Origin: Aliihoeflea sp023389195
Lineage (GTDB): Bacteria; Pseudomonadota; Alphaproteobacteria; Rhizobiales; Rhizobiaceae
Direction: 5' to 3'
DNA length: 64,000 bases
Assembly (NCBI GenBank): GCA_023389195.1
Contig: JAEWET010000015.1
Coordinates: forward strand, 1-64,000
Part shown: piece by piece, positions 9,408 to 17,768 of the stretch
Layout: every line of letters begins with the position of its first letter
Numbering within the stretch: position 1 is the stretch's first letter
Notes under the pieces: generated by a model
The model's database searches: none
Told to the model about the DNA's origin: nothing
Seen by the model: only the letters and a program-made list of their open reading frames with translations
Program-made: the position numbers and the translations under genes

Positions 9408-10139
9408 ATGCCCAGCCTTCTTCCCCTCCTCACCTGGCTCGCCTTCCCCGTCTACGTCTGGCAGGGCTTGACCGTGCGCCGCCGCATCGTCCGCATGCTG
9501 CCCGCGCAAGGCCCGGTCATCCACCACATCGAAGGCACCGGCGAACCCATCAACCTCCTCGTCCTCGGTGATTCATCCGCCGCCTCCGTCGGCGTCGAGA
9601 GCTCCGAGCGCGGCCTTGCCGCCCGCATCGCCCACCGTGCGCATGAGGCGACCGGACGGCCCGTCGTCTGGCGCGCCGCCGGCTTCAATTCCGCCACTGC
9701 CGGGCGTCTGCGCGATCATGTCGTGCCCAACATGGACCCCGGCCACTGGACGCATCTGGTGCTGACCGTCGGCTCCAACGACGCCAAGAACTTCCACACC
9801 GGCGCCCGCTTCAACCGCGAATTCGGCACGTTGCTCTACGCCCTTCGCGCCAAATGGCCCGAGGCGCGCGTCGTCTGGTCGCCGGTGGTGGAAATGTCGC
9901 TGATGCCGGCCTTGCCGCCCGCGCTCGGCCGCATCCTCGAGATCCGCGCCGGGCTGATCAACTATTGGGGCCACCGCCTGTGCCTCGAACGCGGCGCGGT
10001 GCCCGCCACCCGTCTGCCCATCGACGACCCCATCGCCGGCTTCTCGCTCGACGGCTTCCACGCCTCGGAAGCGGGCTACGACCGCTGGGCCGAGCACCTG
10101 CTCCCGTTGCTGCTGGACACGCGCATCACTGAGGCCTGA
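9408..10139 (+). CDS. SGNH/GDSL-family hydrolase
   Basis: A 243-residue putative esterase or acetyl-hydrolase. An N-terminal hydrophobic segment (about 5-22) anchors or exports it. Block I is LLVLGDSSAAS with nucleophile Ser56, block III is TVGSNDAKNF, and block V is DGFHASEAGYDRWAEHL with the Asp/His pair. The substrate is unknown; such proteins often deacylate lipids or polysaccharides. ATG 9408 is chosen because it puts the hydrophobic segment at the N-terminus; the frame is open 31 codons further upstream through the repeat. Confidence 0.85.
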   Translation: MPSLLPLLTWLAFPVYVWQGLTVRRRIVRMLPAQGPVIHHIEGTGEPINLLVLGDSSAASVGVESSERGLAARIAHRAHEATGRPVVWRAAGFNSATAGRLRDHVVPNMDPGHWTHLVLTVGSNDAKNFHTGARFNREFGTLLYALRAKWPEARVVWSPVVEMSLMPALPPALGRILEIRAGLINYWGHRLCLERGAVPATRLPIDDPIAGFSLDGFHASEAGYDRWAEHLLPLLLDTRITEA

Positions 10140-10287
10140 CGAGCACCGTCAGCATCATCACCGCAATCGCCGCCACCGCGATCTTCCAGAAGTCGCCGCG
10201 CTTCTTCAGCCCCGGCAGGCCGAGCGGCTTGATGACCTGAACCACCATGGCGGCGATGAACAGGAACGCCACCACTTTCGTTTGCAT
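10126..10287 (-). CDS. Small two-helix membrane protein (53 aa)
   Basis: A small gene with an excellent ribosome site (GAGGAG, 5 bases before ATG 10287). Two hydrophobic segments (about 5-20 and 36-50) flank a basic loop with KPLGLPGLKKRGDFWK. The last 14 bases overlap the end of the convergent SGNH hydrolase gene. Similar short proteins with a KPLG-PGLKKRGD loop occur in related genomes as conserved hypotheticals, from memory rather than a search. Function unknown; both termini are probably on the same side of the inner membrane. Confidence 0.7.
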   Translation of the reverse strand: MQTKVVAFLFIAAMVVQVIKPLGLPGLKKRGDFWKIAVAAIAVMMLTVLVRPQ

Positions 10288-10398
10288 CTGAGCTCCTCGC
10301 GATTCGACGCCCCCCTCTTAGCAGCCCGTCCGACTTTTGCCGAACTGGACACGCCGCGCTTCTCCCGGCTACCAATTCGGGGCCAAGGGAGGAACCGC

Positions 10399-12300
10399 AT
10401 GTCGCGATATCATCAGGTCTACGAATTCTGGAAATCCGACCCGGAAGCCTTCTGGCGCGACGCCGCGAAACTCGTCGACTGGACCCGCCCGCCGCAGCAA
10501 ATCTTCGACCCGTCCGCCGGCATCTACGGCCGCTGGTTCCCCGACGCCGAATGCAACACCTGCTACAACGCTGTCGACCGCCACGTCGAGCGCGGCCGCG
10601 CCGACCAGCTCGCGCTGATCCACGACAGCGCCATCACCGGCACGGGACGCAAATTCACATACGCCGAGCTCAAGGCCGAGATCGTCGCCCTCGCCGCCGT
10701 CTTGGCTGATAGCGGCATCAAGAAGGGCGATGTCGTCATCATCTACATGCCGATGGTCGCCGAAGCCGCCATCGCCATGCTCGCCTGCGCCCGCCTCGGC
10801 GCGGTCCATTCGGTCGTCTTCGGCGGCTTTGCCGCGCGCGAGCTCGCCACCCGCATCGACGACGCCAAGCCGAAAGCCATCATCACCGCCTCCTGCGGCC
10901 TCGAACCCGGCCGCACGATCGCCTACCAGCCGCTCTATGACGGCGCGATCGACATCGCGAAGCACAAGGTAGAGACCGTCATCGTCCTCCAGCGCGAGCA
11001 ACAGCCCGCCGCCCTCACCCCCGGCCGCGACATCGACTACGCCGCCGCCACCGCAAAGGCCAAGTCCGACGCCCGCGATGTCCCCTGCGTCACCGTCAAG
11101 GCGACCGACCCGCTCTACATCCTCTACACCTCCGGCACGACCGGCCAGCCCAAGGGCGTGGTGCGCGACAATGGCGGCCATCTGGTCGTGCTCGCCTGGT
11201 CGATGGAAAACGAGTTCGGCATCAAGCCGGGCGAGGCGTTCTGGGCGGCGTCGGATGTCGGCTGGGTCGTCGGCCATTCCTACATCGTCTACGCGCCGCT
11301 CATCCATGGCTGCACCTCGATCCTGTTCGAGGGCAAGCCCGTCGGCACGCCCGATGCGGGCACCTATTGGCGCGTGATTTCCGACCATGGCGTCGTCGCG
11401 CTCTTCACCGCCCCCACCGCCTTCCGCGCCATCAAGGGGCAGGACCCGAAGGGCGAGTTCGTCAAAAAATACGACCTGTCGAAATTCCGAACCCTGTTCC
11501 TGGCCGGCGAGCGCGCCGATCCCGAAACGATCAAATGGGCGGAAAATCAGCTCGAAAAGCCCGTCATCGACCACTGGTGGCAGACGGAAACCGGCGCGCC
11601 GATCACGCAAAACCCGGTCGGCCTCGGCAGCCTGCCGGTCAAATACGGCTCGCCCGGCGTGCCCATGCCCGGCTGGCAGATGGAAATCCTCGACGATTCC
11701 GGCCACCCCGTCCCGCGCGGCATGCTCGGCAATGTGGTGGCGAAACTTCCCCTGCCCCCCGGCAGCCTGCCGACGCTCTGGCACGCCGACGATCGCTTCA
11801 AAAGCGCCTATCTCGCCGAGTTCCCCGGCTACTACAAGACCGCCGACGCCGGCATCGTCGACGAGGACGGCTACCTCTTCATCATGGCCCGCACCGACGA
11901 CATCATCAACGTCGCCGGCCACCGCCTGTCGACCGGCGCGATGGAAGAGGTCCTCTCCGAACACCCCGACGTCGCCGAATGCGCCGTCATCGGGATAGTC
12001 GACCCGATGAAGGGCCAGGTGCCCTGCGGCTTCGTCGTCCTCAACGCCGGCGTCGACCGCCCGGCCGCCGACATCGAACGCGAAATCATCGCCCTCGTCC
12101 GCGACCGCATCGGCCCCGTCGCCGCCCTCAAGACCGTCGTCCCCGTCAAGCGCCTGCCGAAGACGCGCTCGGGCAAGATCCTGCGCGCGACGATGCAGAA
12201 GATCGCGGATCGGGAGGAGTGGACGATGCCGGCGACGATTGATGACCCGGCGATTTTGGAAGAGGTGGAAATTGCGTTGCGGCAGCAGGGAATTCGATAG
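10399..12300 (+). CDS. prpE: Propionyl-CoA synthetase (acyl-CoA/acetate-CoA ligase family)
   Basis: A 633-residue AMP-forming ligase that activates propionate (and probably acetate) to the CoA thioester. The P-loop-like motif YILYTSGTTGQPKGVV lies in the centre, HWWQTETGAP follows, YKTADAGIVDEDGY and ARTDDIINVAGHRLS form the hinge region, and the acetylatable catalytic Lys is K593 in KTRSGKILR. The opening YHQVYEFWKSDPEAFW and the SGxYGRWFPDAECNTCYNAVDRHV region are PrpE-like rather than Acs-like. ATG 10399 follows GGGAGGAA closely. No other prp genes are nearby. Confidence 0.9.
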   Translation: MSRYHQVYEFWKSDPEAFWRDAAKLVDWTRPPQQIFDPSAGIYGRWFPDAECNTCYNAVDRHVERGRADQLALIHDSAITGTGRKFTYAELKAEIVALAAVLADSGIKKGDVVIIYMPMVAEAAIAMLACARLGAVHSVVFGGFAARELATRIDDAKPKAIITASCGLEPGRTIAYQPLYDGAIDIAKHKVETVIVLQREQQPAALTPGRDIDYAAATAKAKSDARDVPCVTVKATDPLYILYTSGTTGQPKGVVRDNGGHLVVLAWSMENEFGIKPGEAFWAASDVGWVVGHSYIVYAPLIHGCTSILFEGKPVGTPDAGTYWRVISDHGVVALFTAPTAFRAIKGQDPKGEFVKKYDLSKFRTLFLAGERADPETIKWAENQLEKPVIDHWWQTETGAPITQNPVGLGSLPVKYGSPGVPMPGWQMEILDDSGHPVPRGMLGNVVAKLPLPPGSLPTLWHADDRFKSAYLAEFPGYYKTADAGIVDEDGYLFIMARTDDIINVAGHRLSTGAMEEVLSEHPDVAECAVIGIVDPMKGQVPCGFVVLNAGVDRPAADIEREIIALVRDRIGPVAALKTVVPVKRLPKTRSGKILRATMQKIADREEWTMPATIDDPAILEEVEIALRQQGIR

Positions 12301-12444
12301 AACCGCTTTATGTTCTCTTTTTGTTCCTTTGTGCTATCTTGGGATACAACGGCAGTCGACGTTGATTTCTTTACTCTTGCCGGCCAATGGTTCGGGCGTG
12401 AGCGCGGTTAGATCGGTGATTCGGTTAAGGTAAGGCATTTAACA

Positions 12445-13776
12445 TTGATTAGCCCAGCTAAAGCTCAGAGGGTACGCGACCCGCTTCACAATCTGATCGA
12501 GTTCGGCACGGACCAGTTTGAGCGAAGCATGTGGCGCGTGATCCAGACACGCCCTTTCCAGCGATTGAGAAGAGTTCGACAGCTTGGATTTTCCGAGTTT
12601 GTTTTCCCCGGCGCCACTCATAGTCGCTTCGCCCATTCAGTCGGAGTTTTTCATCTTGCACGTCGCTTAATAGCGATCATTCAGCGACATCATTCCGCAC
12701 AGCCGCATCAATCCCAAGTAGCTCTGGCGGCAGCGCTTGTTCATGACGTTGGCCATGGAATGTTTAGTCACGCATTTGAAGACGTTGGTCAGAAACTGAA
12801 TTTGCCGATGGCGATTCATGAAAACGTGAGCGATGCGCTGATTCGTAACTCTGAGATTAGCGAAGAGTTAAATCGCGAACTTGGAAAGAGTTTTTCGGAT
12901 GAAGTAGCAGACGTAATCCGAAACAAGAAGCCCGGCAACTTGTTTGACGCGGTTGTTTCGAGCCAATTTGACGCTGATCGTCTGGATTACATGCAACGCG
13001 ATCGCCTTATGACGGGCGTTCAAGGCAGTGGCGTCGATGCCACATGGATAATGGCCAATCTCGAAGTGGGCACCGTTCGACTAAATGCGGACGAGGAGGC
13101 GGCAGGTGAGGTTGAGACTCTTGTTCTAGGGCCCAAGGCATTCCACGCTGCTGAACATTACGTTCTTTCTTTGTTTCAATTGTATCCGAACGTCTATCTC
13201 CATAAGACAACTCGCGGCATCGAGAAAATTTTTTCAGCGCTCATTGTTCGCATACATACGTTGATTGAAGAAGGAAGTGTCGACGCGACTGGACTCAATA
13301 GATCGCACCCAATTGTTCTCTTCCTTAAAGACCCTGGAAATCTTTATCTCGCGCTGAAACTCGACGACACGCTACTCTGGGGAAGCCTGCACTTTACGTG
13401 TGAAGCTGAAGACGCCTTAGTTCGCGAATATTCTCTTCGTTTGCAAGAACGACGACCTCTCAAGTGCATCGACGTAAGAAAACAAATTGAGTCGCGGACG
13501 CCAGTTCGGCGTGGGATGAATAGGGATGACATTCAAGAACGCGACGCAAACGTAACCCTTCGTATCAAGTCAGCTCTAAAAGACGCCGCCGAAATCTCTT
13601 CCGCTCGTCAGCGAAAGGGCCTCCCGGAGTTTCACTTAGATGAGTATCGTCGATCCCCCTATAAAAAAATTTCAAGACTCACAAACCCCTTTGAATCAGA
13701 TTCTCATAAGACAATCAGAGACGATCGAGGACATGGCTCACCTTTCTTCTGTTGTTTCAAGTGCAGAGTCTTTTGA
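12445..13776 (+). CDS. HD-domain metal-dependent phosphohydrolase (dNTPase/YwfO-like), C-terminus out of frame
   Basis: Read directly, this is 443 residues from a TTG start 9 bases after AAGG. The HD-superfamily set is intact: H64 (RFAHSVG), HD at 100-101 with H104 (VHDVGHGMFSH), H125-E126, and D176 in FDADRLDYMQRD. This layout matches the dGTPase-like/YwfO group of deoxynucleoside or nucleotide triphosphohydrolases. At an A7 run (13663-13669) the frame appears to break: residues after about 408 read as an unrelated tail, while the next frame continues in family style to 13849. The DNA is AT-rich (24 G/C of 60 at 13141-13200), unlike its neighbours, implying horizontal acquisition. It is paired with the YwgA-like gene downstream. 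Confidence 0.82.
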   Translation: MISPAKAQRVRDPLHNLIEFGTDQFERSMWRVIQTRPFQRLRRVRQLGFSEFVFPGATHSRFAHSVGVFHLARRLIAIIQRHHSAQPHQSQVALAAALVHDVGHGMFSHAFEDVGQKLNLPMAIHENVSDALIRNSEISEELNRELGKSFSDEVADVIRNKKPGNLFDAVVSSQFDADRLDYMQRDRLMTGVQGSGVDATWIMANLEVGTVRLNADEEAAGEVETLVLGPKAFHAAEHYVLSLFQLYPNVYLHKTTRGIEKIFSALIVRIHTLIEEGSVDATGLNRSHPIVLFLKDPGNLYLALKLDDTLLWGSLHFTCEAEDALVREYSLRLQERRPLKCIDVRKQIESRTPVRRGMNRDDIQERDANVTLRIKSALKDAAEISSARQRKGLPEFHLDEYRRSPYKKISRLTNPFESDSHKTIRDDRGHGSPFFCCFKCRVF

Positions 13777-13849
13777 AATCAACCGGATATATCTGAGTGA
13801 AGATGACAAAGACGGCCATGCCGCAATATCAAAGATACTAAGCGAATGA
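13663..13849 (+). other. A7 frame-break site and displaced C-terminus of the HD-domain gene
   Basis: The run of seven A at 13663-13669 follows the codon TAT. Removing one A makes ...SPYKK continue as FQDSQTPLNQILIR and on to a stop at 13847-13849, 10 bases before the next gene's ATG and right at its ribosome site. That reading gives a 467-residue product and normal operon spacing. The uncorrected reading stops at 13776 with a Cys/His-rich nonsense-like tail. The cause could be a real mutation, a homopolymer sequencing error, or polymerase slippage on A7; the sequence alone cannot decide. Confidence 0.75.
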
Positions 13850-13859
13850 GAGGCCTAAG

Positions 13860-14393
13860 ATGACAAGCTATGACCTTCATGAAAGGGCTGCATCAATTAT
13901 TTCTGACGCTGGTGGCGAACTGGTAGGCCGAACAAGACTCCAGAAGGTAGCCTACCTGTGTCAACTAGTTGGGTTTAGCAGCGATTTTCGTTTTGAGTAT
14001 CGTCATTACGGGCCGTTTAGTGACGAACTTGCTGATGCAATTAAACTCGCCACTGGATTACGCATAGTCCAAGAAGAAGAGAGAAAGACCGAGTGGGGGG
14101 GATGGTATTCAGTATTCACTTCCTCGAACGCAGGCCAGAGTCGTGATGTCGCGCGGGCATCGTTCGTTTCGGCCGCGTCCAAAATTGGTGCTCTTGAGCT
14201 CGAACTTGCCGCTACTGCAGCTTTTCTATTCGATGTTGAAGGGTATGGAAAGAATAATGCCAATGATCCTTGGCAGGAAACATCTCGAAGAAAGCCAGAG
14301 AAGTCAGCGGGGGGGCGTTTGGAACTCGCCAAGGCTGCCTATCGTAAGCTTCGGGAAATCCCAACACCAAACCCGCTTCCCGATATTGCGTAG
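13860..14393 (+). CDS. YwgA-like protein, partner of the HD-domain gene
   Basis: A 177-residue soluble protein with a GAGAGG ribosome site. The N-terminal third reads LVGRTRLQKVAYLCQLVG...FRFEYRHYGPFSDELADAI. This LQK-YL...YGP-S-EL signature is seen in Bacillus YwgA and in the wider antitoxin-like SocA/Panacea-type fold. In Bacillus subtilis ywgA is the neighbour of the HD gene ywfO (from memory), so the pairing recurs across phyla. Function unknown: it may be a regulator or antitoxin-like partner of the hydrolase. It shares the low G+C of the HD gene. Confidence 0.72.
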   Translation: MTSYDLHERAASIISDAGGELVGRTRLQKVAYLCQLVGFSSDFRFEYRHYGPFSDELADAIKLATGLRIVQEEERKTEWGGWYSVFTSSNAGQSRDVARASFVSAASKIGALELELAATAAFLFDVEGYGKNNANDPWQETSRRKPEKSAGGRLELAKAAYRKLREIPTPNPLPDIA

Positions 14394-14871
14394 CGCAGTG
14401 AGGGCTTGGGAGGGCGCTGGTTCACAAATCTTATCCCCCTCCCCAAAACCTCCCCTACAATCCCTCCCATCGCTCTGACGGGAACCGGTCCGGACCGGGA
14501 TTTGGCAGGGCGGCGGTGGCCTCCCCCTGTGGCGTGGTAAACCACAGGCACGTGAGGGCGCGGGACAGGTCGGCGTGGGCGGCGGGCAATGCCATCGGGG
14601 CAGAAGCGCAAAGCCCATGCGGGAAAAGCCGTGGGCGCACCTTTTCGAAGGCGCGTCTGTGACCGATCGAAGGCGCGACAGACACCGGGCGACGGTCTGC
14701 GGATCGCGTTACATTAGAAATCAGGAAGCGAAACGCAGACCGCCGCCTTCCCGATCTTCTCTCTTCCCATGATCCGGCCGATGCGGCGCGGTGCCGATGG
14801 CGCGCGCCCACGGCGTCTTTTCGCCCTCTCCCCCAACCGCTATAACGACCCGAAGAGAAAAGGAAATCACC
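14394..14871. other. Long intergenic stretch downstream of the AT-rich cassette
   Basis: Short open frames exist on both strands but are Arg/Pro-rich and have no recognisable motif or ribosome site. The first 90 bases hold runs such as CCCCCTCCCC and CTCCCAT that resemble the edges of intergenic repeats elsewhere in the window, though I find no second copy. The final 30 bases before 14872 carry AGGAAA, the ribosome site of the SDR gene. I see no tRNA, attachment site or integrase remnant that would explain how the cassette arrived. Confidence 0.5.
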
Positions 14872-15654
14872 ATGGCACTGGACGGAAAGACGGCGATCGT
14901 GACGGGGGCGGCGGGCGGCATCGGCTATGCGATCGCGGAGCGCTTCCTGCGCGAGGGCGCGCGGGTAATGTTCGCCGATATCGACGTCGAGAAGGGCGAG
15001 CGCGCCGAGGCCGATCTGCAAAAGCTCGGCGATGCGCGCTTCGTCAAGGCCGACGTGTCGAAGCGGCTCGACGTCCACAACATGGTCGCCGCCACCATCG
15101 ACGCCTTCGGCGACATCGACGTCCTCGTCAACAATGCCGGCATCGTCCACGGCGCGGAGTTCCTGGAGATTGCCGAGGAGGATTTCGACCGCGTCCTCGC
15201 CGTCAATCTGAAGGGCTCGTTCCTGGCGGGGCAGGCGGTCGCCCGCTTCATGGTCGACAAGGTCAATGACGGCAAGCCGGCGGGGGCCATCGTCAACATG
15301 TCGTCGATCAACGCCGTCTTCGCGCTCCCCAATCAGGTGCCCTATTCGATCTCCAAGGGCGGCGTGATGCAGTTGACCAAGGTCATGGCGCTGGCGCTCG
15401 CGCCCTACGGCATCCGTGTCAACGCCATCGGGCCGGGCTCGATCATGACCGACATGCTGTCGGCGGTGAACGCCGACCCGGCGGCGAAGAACCGCATCCT
15501 GTCGCGCACGCCGATGGGCCGCATCGGCGAGCCGTCCGAGATCGCCTCCGTCGCTGCCTTCCTCGCCTCCGACGACGCCTCCTACATCACCGGCCAGACC
15601 ATCTACGCCGATGGCGGGCGGCTGCCGCTGAATTACACTGTGCCGGTCAAGTAG
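14872..15654 (+). CDS. Short-chain dehydrogenase/reductase (SDR family)
   Basis: A 260-residue classical SDR. The cofactor motif TGAAGGIG is at 11-18, NNAG at 87-90, catalytic S145, and Y158-x3-K162 (YSISK). D36-I-D after the second beta strand suggests NAD(H) preference. The substrate cannot be read from the sequence; such enzymes oxidise sugars, polyols or hydroxyacyl compounds. ATG 14872 follows AGGAAA. The frame extends upstream to 14791, but that part lacks homology. Confidence 0.9.
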   Translation: MALDGKTAIVTGAAGGIGYAIAERFLREGARVMFADIDVEKGERAEADLQKLGDARFVKADVSKRLDVHNMVAATIDAFGDIDVLVNNAGIVHGAEFLEIAEEDFDRVLAVNLKGSFLAGQAVARFMVDKVNDGKPAGAIVNMSSINAVFALPNQVPYSISKGGVMQLTKVMALALAPYGIRVNAIGPGSIMTDMLSAVNADPAAKNRILSRTPMGRIGEPSEIASVAAFLASDDASYITGQTIYADGGRLPLNYTVPVK

Positions 15655-15730
15655 CTGACAGCTCCTGACACAATGCTGTCAGGAGCCCGGGCGCATGATG
15701 ATCCCTCAACGCTCCGCGAGAGGGACCGCC

Positions 15731-16102
15731 ATGAGCCATCATCTGCCGAAGAACGCCGCCGTCTGGTTCGAAATCCCGGTCACCGACATGGGCAGGGCCA
15801 AAGCGTTCTACGCCACCGTCACCGGCCACGAACTGGAAGATCAGGAAGGCGCGCCGAACCCGATGGCGAACTTCGCCGTCGCAAACATGCGAGAAGGCGT
15901 CGCGGGCCACATCTACCCCGGCAGGCCCGCCGCCCCCGGCACCGGCCCCACCATCCATCTCGCGGTCTTAGACCTCGAAGCCGCGATGGAGCGCGTGTCG
16001 TCCAATGGCGGACAGGTCGTCTCGCCCGTGATATCCATACCGGCCGGCCGCTTTTGCTATTGCCTCGATCCCGACGGCAACAGCTTCGGCCTGTTCAGTT
16101 GA
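15731..16102 (+). CDS. VOC-family (glyoxalase/bleomycin-resistance fold) protein
   Basis: A 123-residue vicinal-oxygen-chelate protein. It has two beta-alpha-beta-beta-beta units: NAAVWFEIPVTDMGRAKAFY starts the first, and DPDGNSFGLFS closes the second. Length is normal for one VOC chain, which works as a dimer. Substrate unknown. The gene is followed after 12 bases by a WYL regulator, suggesting co-transcription, and is preceded by a GGGACCGCC leader with no clear ribosome site. Confidence 0.85.
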   Translation: MSHHLPKNAAVWFEIPVTDMGRAKAFYATVTGHELEDQEGAPNPMANFAVANMREGVAGHIYPGRPAAPGTGPTIHLAVLDLEAAMERVSSNGGQVVSPVISIPAGRFCYCLDPDGNSFGLFS

Positions 16103-16114
16103 GGATAAGCCCAG

Positions 16115-16840
16115 ATGCGGCGCGCCGACCGGCTGTTCCAGATCGTGCAATATCTCCGCGGCGGCCGTCTCGTCACCGCGCACATGCTGGCCGAGCGGCT
16201 GGAAGTGTCCGACCGCACGATTTACCGCGACATCGCAGACTTGCAGTCGACCGGCGTGCCGATCGATGGCGAGGCGGGCGTCGGCTACATATTGCGGGAA
16301 GGCTTCGACCTTCCGCCGCTGATGTTCACGCGTGACGAGATCGTCGCGCTCGTCGCCGGCGCGCGCATGGTGCGCGCCTTCGGCGGGGCGGCGATGGCGC
16401 GCGCGGCGGAGGAGGCGTTGGTCAAGATTTCGGCCGTTTTGCCCGACACCGAGCGCGCCCGCATCGACCGCACCGAGATTCACATGCCGCTCTGGGTCGT
16501 CTCGGAGGAAGAGCGCCGTACGATCGACACGCTGGAACGTGCGGTCGAGGCGCGCCACGTCCTGACGATCGACTATCGCGACGAGGCCGGCGCCTCGTCC
16601 AGCCGCGACATCCGCCCGCTCGGCCTGTGGTTCTGGGGCAAGGTCTGGACCGTCGTCGGCTGGTGCGAACTGCGCGCCGACTTCCGCGCCTTCCGCATCG
16701 ACCGCATCGCCTCGATCACCTGCGACGGCCGCGTCTTCAAGCACGAGCGCGGCAAGCAGCTCGCCGATTTCTACCGGCAGATGGAACGCGACGAGGCCGC
16801 GCGCGACTGGGCGCATCGCCGCTCGCAAAACGCGCCGTGA
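16115..16840 (+). CDS. YafY/DeoR-type transcriptional regulator with WYL domain
   Basis: A 241-residue regulator. An HTH_11 winged helix (about 4-58: LVTAHMLAERLEVSDRTIYRDI) is followed by a WYL domain (about 135-215: LTIDYRDEAG...RPLGLWFWGKVWTVVGWCEL), which in other proteins binds nucleic acid or small ligands. It lies 12 bases downstream of the VOC gene, the typical pairing in which the regulator controls that neighbour. Target unknown. Confidence 0.9.
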   Translation: MRRADRLFQIVQYLRGGRLVTAHMLAERLEVSDRTIYRDIADLQSTGVPIDGEAGVGYILREGFDLPPLMFTRDEIVALVAGARMVRAFGGAAMARAAEEALVKISAVLPDTERARIDRTEIHMPLWVVSEEERRTIDTLERAVEARHVLTIDYRDEAGASSSRDIRPLGLWFWGKVWTVVGWCELRADFRAFRIDRIASITCDGRVFKHERGKQLADFYRQMERDEAARDWAHRRSQNAP

Positions 16841-16883
16841 ATACCTATCTCTCGCCCGAACTGATCCGAACCGGAGCGAGACC

Positions 16884-17111
16884 ATGAAATCGGGACCCGT
16901 TGCATTTCTTCTGTGGCTGTTGGGCCTCGTCGGCTTCTGCGGCCTCCACCGCTTCTACACCGGCCGCATCTGGACCGGCATCCTGTGGCTCCTGACGCTC
17001 GGTCTCCTCGGCATCGGCCAGATCATCGACCTCTTCCTGCTGCCTTCGATGGTGCGCGAAGCCAACCTCGAACACCGCGTCGAGACGATGGAGGCGGGGC
17101 GGGTTCGGTAG
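16884..17111 (+). CDS. TM2-domain membrane protein
   Basis: A 75-residue protein made almost entirely of a TM2 domain: a first membrane helix, the GLHRFYTGR turn characteristic of the family, and a second helix (GILWLLTLGLLGIGQIIDLFLLP). The C-terminal 20 residues are charged and cytoplasmic. Bacterial TM2 proteins have no well-established role. Confidence 0.88.
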   Translation: MKSGPVAFLLWLLGLVGFCGLHRFYTGRIWTGILWLLTLGLLGIGQIIDLFLLPSMVREANLEHRVETMEAGRVR

Positions 17112-17182
17112 GACTTTTCCTGCAACAATCCCGTGCCTTTGTCGTTGGGTTTTCAAACCGATCCAACGAAGAAAGGACAGTG

Positions 17183-17704
17183 ATGGCCCTCAATCGGAAA
17201 CAGGAAGAGCGCGCGCTCGACAAGGACGAGCGCGAACTGGTTGCGAAGTCGCATCATCCCGCCTTGCAGGACCTTGGCGACAAGGAGCTGACCTCGCTGG
17301 TCAAGCTCCTGCGCGAGCGGCGCGACAAGGCGAGCGGCGAGGTGCAGCGACGCCGGCGCGAGATGCGCGGCAAGGCAGCGCCCAAGGGTGCCGAGCCGGC
17401 CGCCTCCGCATCCGGTAACAAGGCGAAGCTCGAAGTCCTCGCGACCGCGATGCGCCGCCTGAACTCGGAAGCCGCCCGGCGCGAGCGCATGGCCTCGCAG
17501 GTTTCGCAGGCCGAGCTTTCGCAAAAGGCGCTGAAGCTGAAGAAGAAGGCCGATGGCGACGACGCGCCCGCCAACACGCGCCACGCCCACAAAGGCATGC
17601 GCAAGGCGGCGTCGGACCGGCGCCAGAACCTGGTGCGGCCGATGGAACTCGGCCGCCAGCGAAAGGCCGGCGCCGTCGCGCAGGCAAAGCGCGATTCGAA
17701 ATAG
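17183..17704 (+). CDS. Conserved hypothetical basic coiled-coil protein
   Basis: A 173-residue, strongly charged soluble protein. ATG 17183 follows GAAAGGA. The N-terminal half carries KELTSLVKLLRERRDKASG and is predicted helical; the rest is rich in Lys, Arg and Ala (AQAKRDSK end). I do not recognise a named domain. The composition would suit a nucleic acid-binding role, but that is a guess. Followed by a strong bidirectional terminator. Confidence 0.75.
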   Translation: MALNRKQEERALDKDERELVAKSHHPALQDLGDKELTSLVKLLRERRDKASGEVQRRRREMRGKAAPKGAEPAASASGNKAKLEVLATAMRRLNSEAARRERMASQVSQAELSQKALKLKKKADGDDAPANTRHAHKGMRKAASDRRQNLVRPMELGRQRKAGAVAQAKRDSK

Positions 17705-17715
17705 TCTCCCTAAAC

Positions 17716-17745
17716 GAAAAAGGGCGCCGCGCGGCGCCCTTTTCT
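17716..17745. terminator. Bidirectional terminator between convergent genes
   Basis: The perfect palindrome AAGGGCGCCGC/GCGGCGCCCTT is centred at 17730/17731 and flanked by A-run on the left and TTTTC on the right. It serves the basic coiled-coil gene on the plus strand and trcR on the minus strand. Confidence 0.88.
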
Positions 17746-17768
17746 TGTTCCTGAAACGCAGTACCCGC

